Shown: piece by piece, positions 1 through 8,078 of the stretch
Numbering within the stretch: the stretch's first letter is position 1
Layout: each line of letters begins with the position of its first letter
From: Frondihabitans sp. PAMC 28766
GTDB lineage: Bacteria; Actinomycetota; Actinomycetes; Actinomycetales; Microbacteriaceae
Assembly: GCF_001577365.1 (NCBI RefSeq)
Contig: NZ_CP014516.1
Span: 1 to 64,000, forward strand
Length of the DNA stretch: 64,000 bases
Reading direction: 5' to 3'
Position numbers and translations under genes: made by a program
The notes under the pieces: generated by a model
Seen by the model: only the letters and a program-made list of their open reading frames with translations
What the model was told of the DNA's origin: nothing
Database searches by the model: none

Positions 1-790
1 ACCCCACTGGGAACCAGAAGCAGTGGCAAGGCAACAAACATGGCCTGACATTCACAACCGGCACGGTCGTCTCGGCAGAACTTTTTGGTTCCGAGGTCAC
101 CGTCCAACCCAATCTCAGTGACCTGTTCTCCCGGGTGTCGCTTGCTGTTGGGTCTCCGACTGATATGGGTTCGGTGTCCTTGGGACAGATCCTCAGCCAG
201 ATCCCCGAGTTCGTGGCCGAGTTCGGCACGATCAACCAGTGGCTCCCGCAACTGGAAGTACCCGGTTTCTCGACCGCATATCCGAAGCTGGGAGGCCCGA
301 AGGCCCTCGCGGTGCTACTACCAGGGATACCCGCCACGGGATCCATCGCCGACACCGATGTACGCGCAGTAACAGCGCATTATCCGGCGTTGCGTGATTT
401 TCCGGTCTTCCACAGTCTGAGCGGAGAAGTGGATCGACCGGCAACGTCGGGCCCGGTTGAGCTGTCCGTGCTTATGGATGATCTCGTGCTCAATCGCACC
501 GGCACAGCATGGGTGCCGCAGGACACTTCTTTGTACCGACGACAGGAGTACGTGTTCCCAGCCGTGGGGGACAGCGCCCGGCCGGTGCAGCCGTTGATGG
601 CGTGGTGGTTAGTGCTCTACTCTCTGTCGATGGTTGCCCGGTACTCGCCGCGTGCGTGGATGGGGCTCTGGCGATCTCGGCCAGCACGATCGCGTCCCAA
701 CTCGAATTCATCCTCGATACCGCCATCGATACGGTCCCGGACCTTCTCGCAGAAACCCTCGCGACCCTCAACGCGGTACCAACCACTTAA
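1..790 (+). pseudogene. 5-prime-truncated, frameshifted gene of unknown function
   Basis: A reading frame is already open at base 3 and runs to about base 590, so the start lies off the left edge. From about 590 the coding-like signal moves to another frame, which reads through a helical, Ala/Leu-rich stretch (SALLSVDG, then ISASTIASQLEFILDTAID) to a TAA at 788-790. Both parts have high third-position GC, so I read them as one gene with a frameshift near 540-600 (+1 or -2). No catalytic motif or membrane segment is recognisable and I do not assign a family. It could also be two adjacent fragments left by rearrangement; the ISL3 element 240 bp downstream shows that transposition has happened here. 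Confidence 0.4.
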
Positions 791-1031
791 GTTCGCCCCC
801 TGTCGTTTCCGCCGCCGGGTCCCGTTCCCGCGGCGTCTGACCGTCCCCAATATGACCTGGCATGAGCGGGAAGTCCGCTGATAGGGGCCAGGGACGACGA
901 GGACGACACACCAGACACCGTCCCCGGTCCGCGGCTCTCGAAACCGGGTGCGGCCCAGGGGAGAGAGAATAGGGGTTCCGGTGCGGGAATCCAGGTAAGC
1001 CTGTGCCGGTCTCGAAGAACAAGAGAAAAGC

Positions 1032-2480
1032 GGCTCTTGTGACGTAACCGTGGGTCGTTTCGGGGTGCCTTAACGGCCGCACGCCGCTGTCCGTCTAGGT
1101 TTCTGACTGTCAAAAGAACAGAGACTTTAGAACGGAAAAACGGCGTGCGATCTCTCACGATATGGCGGGCTCTGCTCGGTGTCGAGAAAACGATCGTGGA
1201 GGGCATCGATCTCGATGTGGTGAGCGGGATTCTGGTTGCCTCGGTGCGGCCGACCGTATCGATGCGGAACCGCTGCGGGTCGTGTCGAAAGCGCAGCCCA
1301 CGATTTGATGGAGGTGCTGGGCGACGGCGCTGGCGGTCGTTGGATGCCGGGTCGATTCAGGTCGTGTTGGAGGCCGACGCGCCACGGGTGACGTGTTCCA
1401 TCCACGGTGTGATCGTGGCGGCCGTTCCCTGGGCCAGGCACCAGAGCGGCCATACCCGCTTCTTCGACGATCAGGTCGCGTGGCTGGCCACGCAAACGTC
1501 GAAGACCGCGATCACCGTGTTGATGCGGATCGCGTGGCGCACGGTCGGGGCGATCATCACCCGGGTCTGGGCCGATACCGGCCAGCTCCATGACCAGTTC
1601 GCGGGGCTGACCAGGATCGGCATCGATGAGATCTCCTACAAGCGTGGACACAAGTATGTGACCTGCGTCATCGACCACGACTCGGGTCGGCTGGTCTGGG
1701 CGGCACCGGGTCAGGACAAGGCCACACTGGCGAGCTTCTTCGACGCGCTCGGCCCGGAACGCTCGGCGCAGATCACGCATGTTTCCGCGGACGGGGCCGC
1801 CTGGATCGCCGCTGTTGTGGCCCAGCGCTGCCCGAACGCGGTCCGCTGCGCGGTCCGCTGCGCGGACCCGTTCCATGTCGTGAAATGGGCCACCGACGCC
1901 CTCGATGAGGTGCGCCGGGCCGCGTGGAATGACGCCCGAAAAGCTGCCCGCACGAACGAGGCCCAGCGCCCTCGGGGCGGCCCGCCAAAAACGCGCCAGC
2001 CCGCCCGGACAGCGCCCGCGCCGCCGGGGTGAAGAACTCCCGCTACGCGCTCTGGAAGAACCCGGAGAACCTGACCGAGAAGCAGAAGGTCAAGCTCGCC
2101 TGGATCGTGCAGACCGACCCCACCCTCGGCCGGGCCTACTACCTCAAGGAAGGTTTGCGCGTGATCTTCAAACTGCCCCACCACGAAGCTGCCGAAGCCC
2201 TCGACAAATGGGTGGCCTGGGCTCGCCGGTCCCGGATCCCCGCGTTCGTGACACTCCAACGCAGCATCGTCAAACACCGGGCCGCGATCCTCGCTTCCAT
2301 CGAGCACGGCCTCTCCAACGGTCGCGTGGAATCCATGAATACCAAAATCCGACTGATGACCCGCATGGCCTTCGGATTCAAATCACCCCAAGCACTCATC
2401 GCCCTCGCCATGCTCTCCCTCGGCGGCCACAAACCGGTACTCCCCGGCCGGATTTAACCCACGGAAGAGTCAGGAGAGCC
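1032..2480. mobile_element. ISL3-family insertion sequence with 8-bp target duplication
   Basis: The ends are 24-bp imperfect inverted repeats: left at 1032-1055 (GGCTCT, TGAC, CCGTGGGT blocks) and right at 2457-2480, identical at 18 of 24 positions. They are flanked by a perfect 8-bp direct repeat, agaaaagc, at 1024-1031 and 2481-2488. Eight-base target duplications and GGCTCTTC-like ends are typical of ISL3. The element is 1449 bp and carries a single transposase gene, which is frameshifted. The insertion falls in the A-tract that adjoins the hairpin at 2486-2507. Confidence 0.93.
1145..2457 (+). pseudogene. ISL3-family transposase, frameshifted
   Basis: The first part (1145 to about 1980) has the ISL3 N-terminal zinc-finger-like cysteines (CGSCRKR, then CSIH) and the DDE core including GIDEISYKRGHKYVT and ADPFHVVKWA. 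The second part, up to 2457, is in another frame and carries the C-terminal half (SRYALWKNPENLT, NGRVESMNTKIR with the catalytic Glu, AFGFKSPQALIALAM). The frames would join smoothly at about 1975-1982, where the ancestral RGRPAKNAPARPDS reading can be recovered with one extra base in the ggggcgg tract. A 12-bp tandem duplication (cggtccgctgcg) near 1850-1874 doubles VRCA just before DPFHV. The joined product would be about 437 aa, normal for ISL3. Because the ends and target duplication are intact, the frameshift is recent, or a sequencing error. Confidence 0.88.
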
Positions 2481-2485
2481 AGAAA

Positions 2486-2507
2486 AGCCCCCGCAGGAAC
2501 GGGGGCT
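2486..2507 (-). terminator. Rho-independent terminator, minus strand
   Basis: Perfect 8-bp stem AGCCCCCG / CGGGGGCT with a 6-base loop. On the minus strand it is followed by TTTTCT, supplied by the agaaaagc target duplication, so it would work for transcription moving leftward. The ISL3 insertion lies exactly in this U-tract region. Confidence 0.6.
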
Positions 2508-2648
2508 GATCTCGCCTCGCGAGAGGCAAGTGGTCTGAGTTACGTGCGAACTCGGATCTCTACAAGTTCGAGTGTACGTGCTTCCTTTTCCGTCTGGTAG
2601 GGGAGCGCAGACTGCAAGCCTCCTGTCCTGGGGATATGGAGGCCCACG

Positions 2649-2765
2649 ATGAGCAAACATCGTCGTCGTGACAGCTGGAGCGAAGGTTACGTGTTGTGCA
2701 TCCAGGTCGTCGGCTTGCTGACGGCCCTGGCAACCCTCGCCGCCGCGCTGCTGAAGCTGTTGTAG
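2649..2765 (+). CDS. Small single-pass membrane protein, 38 aa
   Basis: ATG at 2649 is preceded by a GGAG ribosome-binding site (tatggaggcccacg). The product starts MSKHRRRDSW, a positively charged head, followed by one hydrophobic helix of about 22 residues (VLCIQVVGLLTALATLAAAL) and ends LLKLL. It is followed within 10 bp by a terminator-like hairpin at 2774-2804, which supports a real one-gene unit. The function is unknown. Small single-TM proteins of this shape are common on actinobacterial plasmids and phages, but I cannot assign a family. Confidence 0.5.
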   Translation: MSKHRRRDSWSEGYVLCIQVVGLLTALATLAAALLKLL

Positions 2766-2773
2766 GTCACCAG

Positions 2774-2804
2774 AGGCGGTCCCGGTTCACCCCCGGGGCC
2801 GCCT
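2774..2804 (+). terminator. Terminator-like hairpin after the 38-aa gene
   Basis: Twelve-base arms AGGCGGTCCCGG and CCGGGGCCGCCT pair with one mismatch and a short loop, followed by cgccctttc. The T-tract is weak. Confidence 0.5.
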
Positions 2805-3024
2805 CGCCCTTTCGATCAAGGTTGCTCCGATTGGCCCGGCTGTTCCGAGATCACCTTTCTGATGGTGTTTCGGAAGCACAGGCGCCCGCTCCCTCGATGG
2901 GCGCGCCCGCAGTGTGGCCGGCGTAATCGGGCGGGTTCCCATGAATTACCCGGGCCTGTTACCGAGTGACGGTGTGGGCGCGTACCGTTATTGGTGATTG
3001 ATTCCCCCCGATTGATCACCTCAG

Positions 3025-3070
3025 CCCCCGGGTCTCAGGAGTTCCCCCAACTTCTGAGAGACCCGGGGGT
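3025..3070 (+). terminator. Strong hairpin terminator
   Basis: A long stem (CCCCCGGGTCTCAG pairing with CTGAGAGACCCGGGGG, extended by AGTT/AACT) closes around a ccccc loop and is followed by TTTCT on the plus strand. It sits just past the end of the convergent minus-strand gene at 3083. About 200 bp to its left (2820-3024) show no gene I can support. Confidence 0.75.
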
Positions 3071-3082
3071 TTCTCGCCCCGC

Positions 3083-3703
3083 TCAGTGGTGGAGCATGAT
3101 GGGGTCGGGGTCGGCGCCCGGCTGAATGATCTCGACCAGGTCGCGTTTCTTCGCAGCCAGGAACGCGTTGGCGAGGTCCACGCTGGCGTTCAGCCAGCGT
3201 CCGCCGGGGTGTACCGAGACGGTCTCGTGGACGATCTCGGGCAGGTAGCAGCGGCGGAGTTCATTGCGCCGTTGCTGGATCGGGTGGCGTGCGTACGGCA
3301 GAACCCGGGCTCGGGTGTCGGGGTCGTCGTCAGTGTTGAGGAGTTCGGTAAGCGGGGTGTCGGTCAGGGCCGCGAATCGGACGAGCTGTTCCCATTTCGG
3401 GTACACGCCGCCTGCTTCCCACAGGTCCACTTCTTGTACGTCGAGTGCGGCACCACAGGCGACGTCGACCCAGTCGCCGTCTCCGATACCGGTCCGCTGA
3501 CACGCGGCCGTCAGACGCCATGGCCGCAGCGCGCCAGCTGACCATGCGGCGAACGCGGCCGGCTGGTCGACTGCGGCGGCGGTCGGGTCGACGGCGTGCG
3601 CGGCCATGACACCGGACCGGTACTTCTTCGGTGGCGGGCCGGCCTGGACCCACTGCTCGTGACCTTTGTGTTCGGCCCAGAACGTTCTCCACCGCACCGT
3701 CAT
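3083..3703 (-). CDS. XRE-like DNA-binding hypothetical protein, 206 aa
   Basis: I start it at the ATG at 3703 (MTVRWRTFWAEHKGHEQW), preceded by AAGG; the longer open frame upstream is Pro/Arg-rich and does not look coded. The middle (DVQEVDLWEAGGVYPKWEQLVRFAAL, then TPLTELL) resembles the recognition helix and following helices of a Cro/C1-type HTH: choose a position, ask what is bound, then a Leu-rich helix. The C-terminal part is rich in Arg and His (RHPIQQRRNELRRCY) and ends in IMLHH. Related small regulators occur beside conjugation modules on actinobacterial plasmids. Its target is unknown, and the HTH reading is inference from pattern only. Confidence 0.6.
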   Translation of the reverse strand: MTVRWRTFWAEHKGHEQWVQAGPPPKKYRSGVMAAHAVDPTAAAVDQPAAFAAWSAGALRPWRLTAACQRTGIGDGDWVDVACGAALDVQEVDLWEAGGVYPKWEQLVRFAALTDTPLTELLNTDDDPDTRARVLPYARHPIQQRRNELRRCYLPEIVHETVSVHPGGRWLNASVDLANAFLAAKKRDLVEIIQPGADPDPIMLHH

Positions 3704-4144
3704 GCCTTGCACCTTACCGGCGGAAGCTGCTGTGGCCGGGACGGTTCCGCCGGGCGGCGGGAGTCGCTGCGCTCCCAGGGGGTGCCGCTTTGCGGCCCTG
3801 CCCGATACCCCGGGTGGGGTGTTGTTGTTGCCGGAAGCCTGCGGCATCGTACGTCCGTCATGTCCCGGCGCAAGTGGCGTTGCCACCGGTGTTCTCCGAC
3901 AAGTGCGGCCGCGGTCACTGCGTTCCCTTATTTCGGCCGGACTTCTCTCCCCCACCGCCCTGCCGGGTTGCGCAGTGCCCTGCCGTCCTTCTCGACACTT
4001 CGTGCCTTCCGGCAAAAACAACGAAAGGGAGAGGAACCCTGAAATGCTGAAAACCCAGACAGCCCACAATCAGCCGCCCATGGCCCAGACGCGCACCCCG
4101 AGCACGCGGGGTATGCCTGTAAGGAGTGTGGCGGTCCGAGCCCG

Positions 4145-4390
4145 GTGGGGGTTGGCTACGTCGATACCGGTGACGGGGCGGCCGCCCGGTCAGCCGGGGT
4201 GATCGTCTGCCCGTGTGGGGACAGCCAAACCCTGACCGTGTGGGTGGTCCTGGACTGCGCTGTGACGGCGGTCCTTGGCACGTACAGCACCGAAGACGCC
4301 GCGATTGCTGCCGCCGACGGGTTCGGGTCATGCAGTTTCCCGTACCTGCTCTCTGAGGTCGAGCGTGTGGCGCTCCTGGCCGCCTCATGA
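4145..4390 (+). CDS. Small zinc-ribbon-like protein (start uncertain)
   Basis: From a GTG at 4145 the frame codes MGVGYVDTGDGAAARSAGV, then CPCG and a beta-rich tail ending VERVALLAAS. The same frame stays open upstream to 4043 and there encodes CKECGG, a second Cys pair spaced as in a zinc ribbon, so the true protein probably begins further left. No ATG, GTG or TTG exists in that extension. An ATG at 4044 with the AGAGG Shine-Dalgarno is in a different frame, so a frameshift between 4046 and 4110 is likely. Its stop overlaps the next ATG by 4 bp (ATGA), indicating translational coupling. Likely a small zinc-binding plasmid protein; the function is unknown. Confidence 0.5.
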   Translation: MGVGYVDTGDGAAARSAGVIVCPCGDSQTLTVWVVLDCAVTAVLGTYSTEDAAIAAADGFGSCSFPYLLSEVERVALLAAS

Positions 4391-4644
4391 CCACCCCGAC
4401 CCGCGAGGCGGGGTTGTGGCCGGATGTTCCGGGCCTGGTGCATGGGATCGTGAGTGTCAGCCCGCCGGTGGTGCAGTGTGACGGGTGCGGTGCCCGGTTT
4501 ACCGGGGGCACGTTGGCGTTGACGGTGATCCTGTCCGGGATCACCTTCCACCCGGACGCTCTCGGGCGGGGTGAGGGGCGTCGGATGTGCCGGGCCTGCT
4601 GGGACAGCACTGCTACCGCCGCCCAGCCTGCTGCGGTGGGGTGA
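4387..4644 (+). CDS. Small zinc-finger protein, 85 aa
   Basis: ATG overlaps the preceding stop (ATGA), so it is coupled to the upstream zinc-ribbon gene. Cys pairs CDGCG (about residues 31-35) and CRACW (about 68-72) form a four-Cys zinc site across a beta-rich segment (LALTVILSGITFHP). The product is too small for an enzyme and may be a DNA- or protein-binding accessory factor. Its close pairing with another Cys-rich gene suggests a two-protein unit. Confidence 0.6.
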   Translation: MTTPTREAGLWPDVPGLVHGIVSVSPPVVQCDGCGARFTGGTLALTVILSGITFHPDALGRGEGRRMCRACWDSTATAAQPAAVG

Positions 4645-4654
4645 CGCAGGCCGT

Positions 4655-4677
4655 CCGCCCGGGGTGCCCCCGGGCGG
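4655..4677. terminator. GC-rich perfect hairpin
   Basis: Ten-base perfect arms CCGCCCGGGG / CCCCGGGCGG with a 3-base loop lie 10 bp after the 85-aa gene. There is no T-tract, so termination is only possible. Confidence 0.4.
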
Positions 4678-4807
4678 GCGAGGGGCTGGCCCCTCGCGCA
4701 CCCCCAGGGAGAAGCGATGCGTGGGTTGTCACTGAGCGGCTGACACGGACGGCGGCGCCGTGTATTGTCGGTCCTACGACGGGCCGGTTACCGGAACGTT
4801 GCCAGCC

Positions 4808-4837
4808 GAAGACCCCGCACTGCGGGGTCTTCGTTTT
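4808..4837 (+). terminator. Rho-independent terminator
   Basis: Perfect 11-bp stem GAAGACCCCGC / GCGGGGTCTTC with a 3-base loop, followed by GTTTTT. This is the clearest intrinsic terminator in the window. The segment between 4680 and 4808 holds no supported gene, so the transcript it ends may be the two zinc-finger genes or a short RNA. Confidence 0.85.
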
Positions 4838-4841
4838 TGGC

Positions 4842-4881
4842 CCTCCGCCTGCCTCCGCCTCCGCCTCCGCCTCCGCCTCCG
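4842..4881. repeat. Tandem hexanucleotide repeat (CCTCCG)n
   Basis: Five consecutive copies of CCTCCG, preceded by one interrupted copy, lie directly after the terminator and up to the stop codon of the minus-strand DUF3800-like remnant at 4882. Such short tandem repeats change length easily. No coding role is visible here. Confidence 0.8.
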
Positions 4882-5230
4882 TTATGGCGTCCAGGTCAGG
4901 TTGTGGACTGTTGTCTGCTCGAGGATCCCCGAGAGCCGCCTCACGGTACGAGATCCTGCCGGATGCGGTTCGACGACGGTGTTGCGGCGGTGGTGCAGGT
5001 ACATGGCAAGGTCAGCGATCTGTGGTCCCGGTGAAAGCCTTGATGAGGCGAAGTTGGTGGGGCCGGATATTCGTGGGAGGGTCGTTGACCGGTATCCGGG
5101 TGTTCTGGTGAGCTGGTAGGCCTCGAACTGCGTGCGGTGTTCGTCTTGGGTGGCGGTGTGGTCGTCGATGACGATGACCGGGTCGGTTTCTTGTCGTTGC
5201 CCGGCACGGTGCGGCGATCGCCCTAAGCCT
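4882..5230 (-). pseudogene. Remnant resembling the C-terminal half of a DUF3800 protein
   Basis: On the minus strand one frame reads ETDPVIVIDDHTATQDEHRT, YQLTRTPGYRSTTLPRI, then QIADLAMYLHHRR and TVHNLTWTP before TAA at 4882-4884. DUF3800 proteins end in this way: an acidic IADE-like strand, an RxTGTPGYRS segment, and an (A/I)QxADLVxYxxRR helix. No start codon is present in the frame before it closes about 120 codons upstream. A separate minus-strand fragment in another frame (ERDVVEVLVRMGIHDALMRD) ends at 5273, so the locus looks decayed. Family assignment is by memory of the motif and is moderately sure. Confidence 0.45.
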
Positions 5231-5427
5231 GCTGTCGTCGTACCGTTGTGGTGTGTTCCGGTGCGGATCGTTCTACCTCTTCGGGGGGTCGCGCATCAGT
5301 GCGTCATGGATGCCCATGCGGACGAGGACTTCGACCACATCGCGCTCACCCGCGAAGGCGTCGGTGGGCAGGGGCAGTGGGGTCTTCTCGTGTGCAGCAG
5401 CGCCATGGCCTACCCTGGGGAGCCGTC

Positions 5428-5910
5428 ATGACCCGCACGGAAAAGGAACGGTTCTGGTCCCATGTGGTGAAGGGTCCGGAGGCGGATGATTGCTGGTTTT
5501 GGACGGGTGCGATATCGGACGACGGGTATGGGCGGTTCTCGGTCCGGCGTGACGGTCGGCCGCAGGCGGTGCGTCCGCAACGGTATGCGTATGAGCTGGT
5601 CACCGGGGTGCCGTTGCCGTCATCGACCCTGTTGCTGCATTCGTGTGACATCCCGATCTGCGTGCACGCGGACGCGGATGTGGCGGTGTCGCATGTGGGC
5701 CCGGGGACGCATCGGGAGAACATGCTCGACCGGGTCCAGCGCGGCCGGTACCGCAACCGGCAGGGTTTGCGCCTGGGGGATCTCCCAAGACAAATCCGAG
5801 TGCAACGGTCGTTGGATTTGCGCACCGTGATCATCGAGCACGGGTGGCGGCCGGAACTGATCAGCGCCGCCCTCCTCGGGGTGGAGTTGACGCATCCGCG
5901 CCTGTTCTGA
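5428..5910 (+). CDS. HNH-like protein, 160 aa
   Basis: ATG at 5428 follows GGGGAG at a good distance. The N-terminus CWFWTGAISDDGYGRFSV, then RYAYELVTGVPLPSS and HSCDIPICVHADA, follows the layout of actinobacterial and phage HNH endonucleases: a CWxWTG strand, an AHRxAYELxxGPIP helix, and an LxHxCxxxxCVNPxHL finger followed by HRENMLDR. The usual zinc Cys/His pair is recognisable (HSCDIPIC), but the NPxHL segment is changed to HADADVAVSHVG, so activity is uncertain. A C-terminal helical extension ends in TVIIEHGWRPELISAALLG, which may be an HTH. It lies 260 bp upstream of the PLD-type nuclease gene. Confidence 0.65.
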   Translation: MTRTEKERFWSHVVKGPEADDCWFWTGAISDDGYGRFSVRRDGRPQAVRPQRYAYELVTGVPLPSSTLLLHSCDIPICVHADADVAVSHVGPGTHRENMLDRVQRGRYRNRQGLRLGDLPRQIRVQRSLDLRTVIIEHGWRPELISAALLGVELTHPRLF

Positions 5911-6169
5911 GGGTGCTCGCGCTTCACAGTGTGCGGGGCCCTGATGTAGTTCATCAGGCCGGGGTGGGGTGCGGGCACCGTGCGGGCGTGTGGACGCCGC
6001 GATGCGCCGATCAGTCGGAGCTGCCGCCGTAGCCGGGCAGGTCCGCGGGCAGGCCGGGGTGGGAGCGCACACCACCGATGCCCGCCAGCCGCGGGTGAGC
6101 GTGGCGGACCGGATCAGGATTTTGGCCGCCGAAATCCGCCCGCTCGCAGGAACGAAAGAGACTTGGACC

Positions 6170-7264
6170 ATGAGTCAACGCCAACGCCGAACCGCGTACA
6201 TCACCGCCACCACCGTTGTGGTGATCGCCGCGGCCGCGACGTTATGGGCCAGCGGCCAGATGCACCACCAGGCCGGGACACCCGACCCCGTCAGCACCAG
6301 GACGGCAGTACCCACCGCGGCACCCACGCCCGTCCCGGTTAGTGGTGGTGAGTCGTCCCAGTACGAGCTCCTGCAAGAACCCGGAGCCGGTGTCGGGCAG
6401 ATCTATGCGCTGATCACCGGGGCGACATCGAGTATCGACATGACGATGTACGAGCTCGCCGACCCGATTGCGCAAGCGGATCTGGTCGCGGCGGCGAAAC
6501 GGGGCGTCACCGTCGACGTGCTCCTGGACGCCGCCTCCGCGGGCCGGGAGGAGAACGCGGCGGCGTACAACCAGTTGACCGCCGGCGGCGTGCAGGTGAA
6601 GTGGGAACCGTCCGGGACGATCGTGCACCAGAAGACCATCACGATCGATGGGGCTGTGTCGGTTGTGGGAACGGCGAACCTCACCAGCCGCTACTACCAG
6701 ACCACCCGGGATGCGTGGATCATCGACCGGAACCCGGCCCAAGTGTCCGCGATCGCGGCGACCTTCACAGCCGACTACGCGGCCGCCCCCGGGAGCCTGG
6801 GCCAGACGGCTGCTGCACCCGGCCTGCTCTGGTCACCCGGTGCGGAGCCGGGCATGGTTGCTGCGATCACCGGGGCGACACAGTCGGTGGATTTCACCAG
6901 CGAAGAGCTCGCCGATCGTCGAGTCGTGGCTGCCCTCGCAGCCGACGCCCGCCGCGGCGTGACCTGCCGTGTCGTCCTCACCGCCGACCGCGAATGGGAT
7001 AGTGCGTTCCACACGTTGGAGGCCGCGGGGTGTGGGGTGCATGTGTTTTCCGGCAGTCGGTCGTCGCTGTATATGCACGAGAAGGAGGTCCTTACCGATG
7101 GCAGCCGGTTGCTGATCGGGAGCCAGAATGCGTCGGTCGCGTCTCTGGTTTATAACCGGGAACTGTCCCTCCAACTGACCACCTCCCAGGCGCCGGGCGT
7201 TATCCGCTCGGTCGCGTCGACGTTCGACACCGACTATGAGATGGCGTCACCCTGGCGGGAGTGA
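6170..7264 (+). CDS. Phospholipase-D-superfamily nuclease, exported or membrane-anchored
   Basis: ATG at 6170 (MSQRQRRTAYI) gives 364 aa. Residues 10-28 form a hydrophobic signal/anchor, followed by a Pro/Thr-rich linker to about 60. Two HKD half-sites are intact: H153-K155-D160 (VHQKTITIDG, followed by GTANLTSRYY) and H303-K305-D310 (MHEKEVLTDG, followed by LIGSQNAS), so a complete two-lobe PLD active site is present in one chain. Plasmid-encoded members such as the Nuc nuclease of pKM101 are periplasmic endonucleases. The product probably acts outside the membrane on nucleic acid or on lipid; which of the two cannot be told from sequence. It is followed 56 bp later by a small membrane protein gene. 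Confidence 0.85.
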   Translation: MSQRQRRTAYITATTVVVIAAAATLWASGQMHHQAGTPDPVSTRTAVPTAAPTPVPVSGGESSQYELLQEPGAGVGQIYALITGATSSIDMTMYELADPIAQADLVAAAKRGVTVDVLLDAASAGREENAAAYNQLTAGGVQVKWEPSGTIVHQKTITIDGAVSVVGTANLTSRYYQTTRDAWIIDRNPAQVSAIAATFTADYAAAPGSLGQTAAAPGLLWSPGAEPGMVAAITGATQSVDFTSEELADRRVVAALAADARRGVTCRVVLTADREWDSAFHTLEAAGCGVHVFSGSRSSLYMHEKEVLTDGSRLLIGSQNASVASLVYNRELSLQLTTSQAPGVIRSVASTFDTDYEMASPWRE

Positions 7265-7320
7265 CGGGGGAGGTGTCTGGGGCCGGCGGTAGCGTCACCA
7301 ACAAACGGAAGGGACAGCAC

Positions 7321-7608
7321 ATGAGTAACTACAGTCAGTCTTTCGCCACCGGATACCCGGTCGCGCACCAGCCGCCGCGGACGGCACTGGCTCGGGTGGG
7401 TGCCCCGTCGGGGGTCATGTCGGTGTGCTTCGGGATGATCCTCCTGATTCCGGTCCTCGAGGTCGCGCCCGGCACCCTCGCCCTTGCCCGGGGAACAACC
7501 CTCACCGGTCGCGCGGTCACCGGTCTCATCCTCGGTGCCACGTTCCTGCCCCCATGGGCTGGGTTCATCGCCTTATGCGTGTACTCGTACACGCGCGCAC
7601 GCCCTTGA
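7321..7608 (+). CDS. Small membrane protein, 95 aa
   Basis: ATG at 7321 has a good ribosome site (GGAAGGGA). After a 30-residue polar N-terminus there are two hydrophobic stretches, VMSVCFGMILLIPVLEV and AVTGLILGATFLPPWAGFI, then a Tyr/Arg tail. Similar two-TM proteins sit next to transfer genes, but no family is recognised. A strong hairpin follows at 7636. Confidence 0.6.
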   Translation: MSNYSQSFATGYPVAHQPPRTALARVGAPSGVMSVCFGMILLIPVLEVAPGTLALARGTTLTGRAVTGLILGATFLPPWAGFIALCVYSYTRARP

Positions 7609-7635
7609 CCTGAAAAACCCGCCCGCCCGCGCGGT

Positions 7636-7663
7636 AAGGCCCGGACCAATTCGTCCGGGCCTT
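7636..7663. terminator. Hairpin between convergent genes
   Basis: Perfect 11-bp arms AAGGCCCGGAC / GTCCGGGCCTT with a 6-base loop sit between the convergent genes ending at 7608 (+) and 7680 (-). It could serve both strands; the T-tracts are short. Confidence 0.7.
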
Positions 7664-7679
7664 GTCCTGTCTTGGTGGT

Positions 7680-8078
7680 CTACGCGGCCGCCGTAGCGAC
7701 AGTGTCGGGGGCGGCGGCCGGCGTGGTCGGGGCCGCGTTTGCGGCGGGTGTGCTGCGCTTCACGTCGCGCACAGGGATGCCGAGCCGTGCGGCAACTTCA
7801 TCGCGGGTGACGCTCGTGTCCAGCATCCGCTGCACGATCCTCCCCGCTTTCTCGCGCGCCCCGGTGACGGCGGCAGCCGTGCGGGCGCGGATCGCTGCGA
7901 TCTCTTTCTCGGCGTTCTCTTCGATGCCGTCAATGCCGTCGACGGAGACGAAGTATTCGGCGGCGAGCTCTTCGAGCTGATCCTGCCGCAGCCGGAACTC
8001 CGCCGCTTTCTCGGCGGCGCGTTCCCGCGCCTGCTTCCGCGCCGTCGCCTGCTTACCTGACTTCCGAATCTCTGCCAT
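7680..8078 (-). CDS. Coiled-coil/HTH protein divergent from traA, 132 aa
   Basis: The ATG at 8078 (MAEIRKSGKQATARKQA) has GGGG eight bases upstream; a TTG 12 bases earlier is an alternative. Residues 5-50 are highly charged and helical (KQARERAAEKAAEFRLRQDQ), likely a coiled coil. Around residues 90-115, RDEVAARLGIPVRDVKR reads as a helix-turn-helix. The tail is Ala/Pro/Thr-rich. A small DNA-binding gene transcribed away from a MobF relaxase, with the presumptive oriT between them, is the usual position of a relaxosome accessory protein (the TrwA or MbeC role), but this is inference from context. Confidence 0.6.
   Translation of the reverse strand: MAEIRKSGKQATARKQARERAAEKAAEFRLRQDQLEELAAEYFVSVDGIDGIEENAEKEIAAIRARTAAAVTGAREKAGRIVQRMLDTSVTRDEVAARLGIPVRDVKRSTPAANAAPTTPAAAPDTVATAAA

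Noticed and set aside
787..1206. Minus-strand frames left of and into the ISL3 element
   Set aside because: They cross the IS left end, so they cannot be ancestral genes, and their composition is not protein-like.
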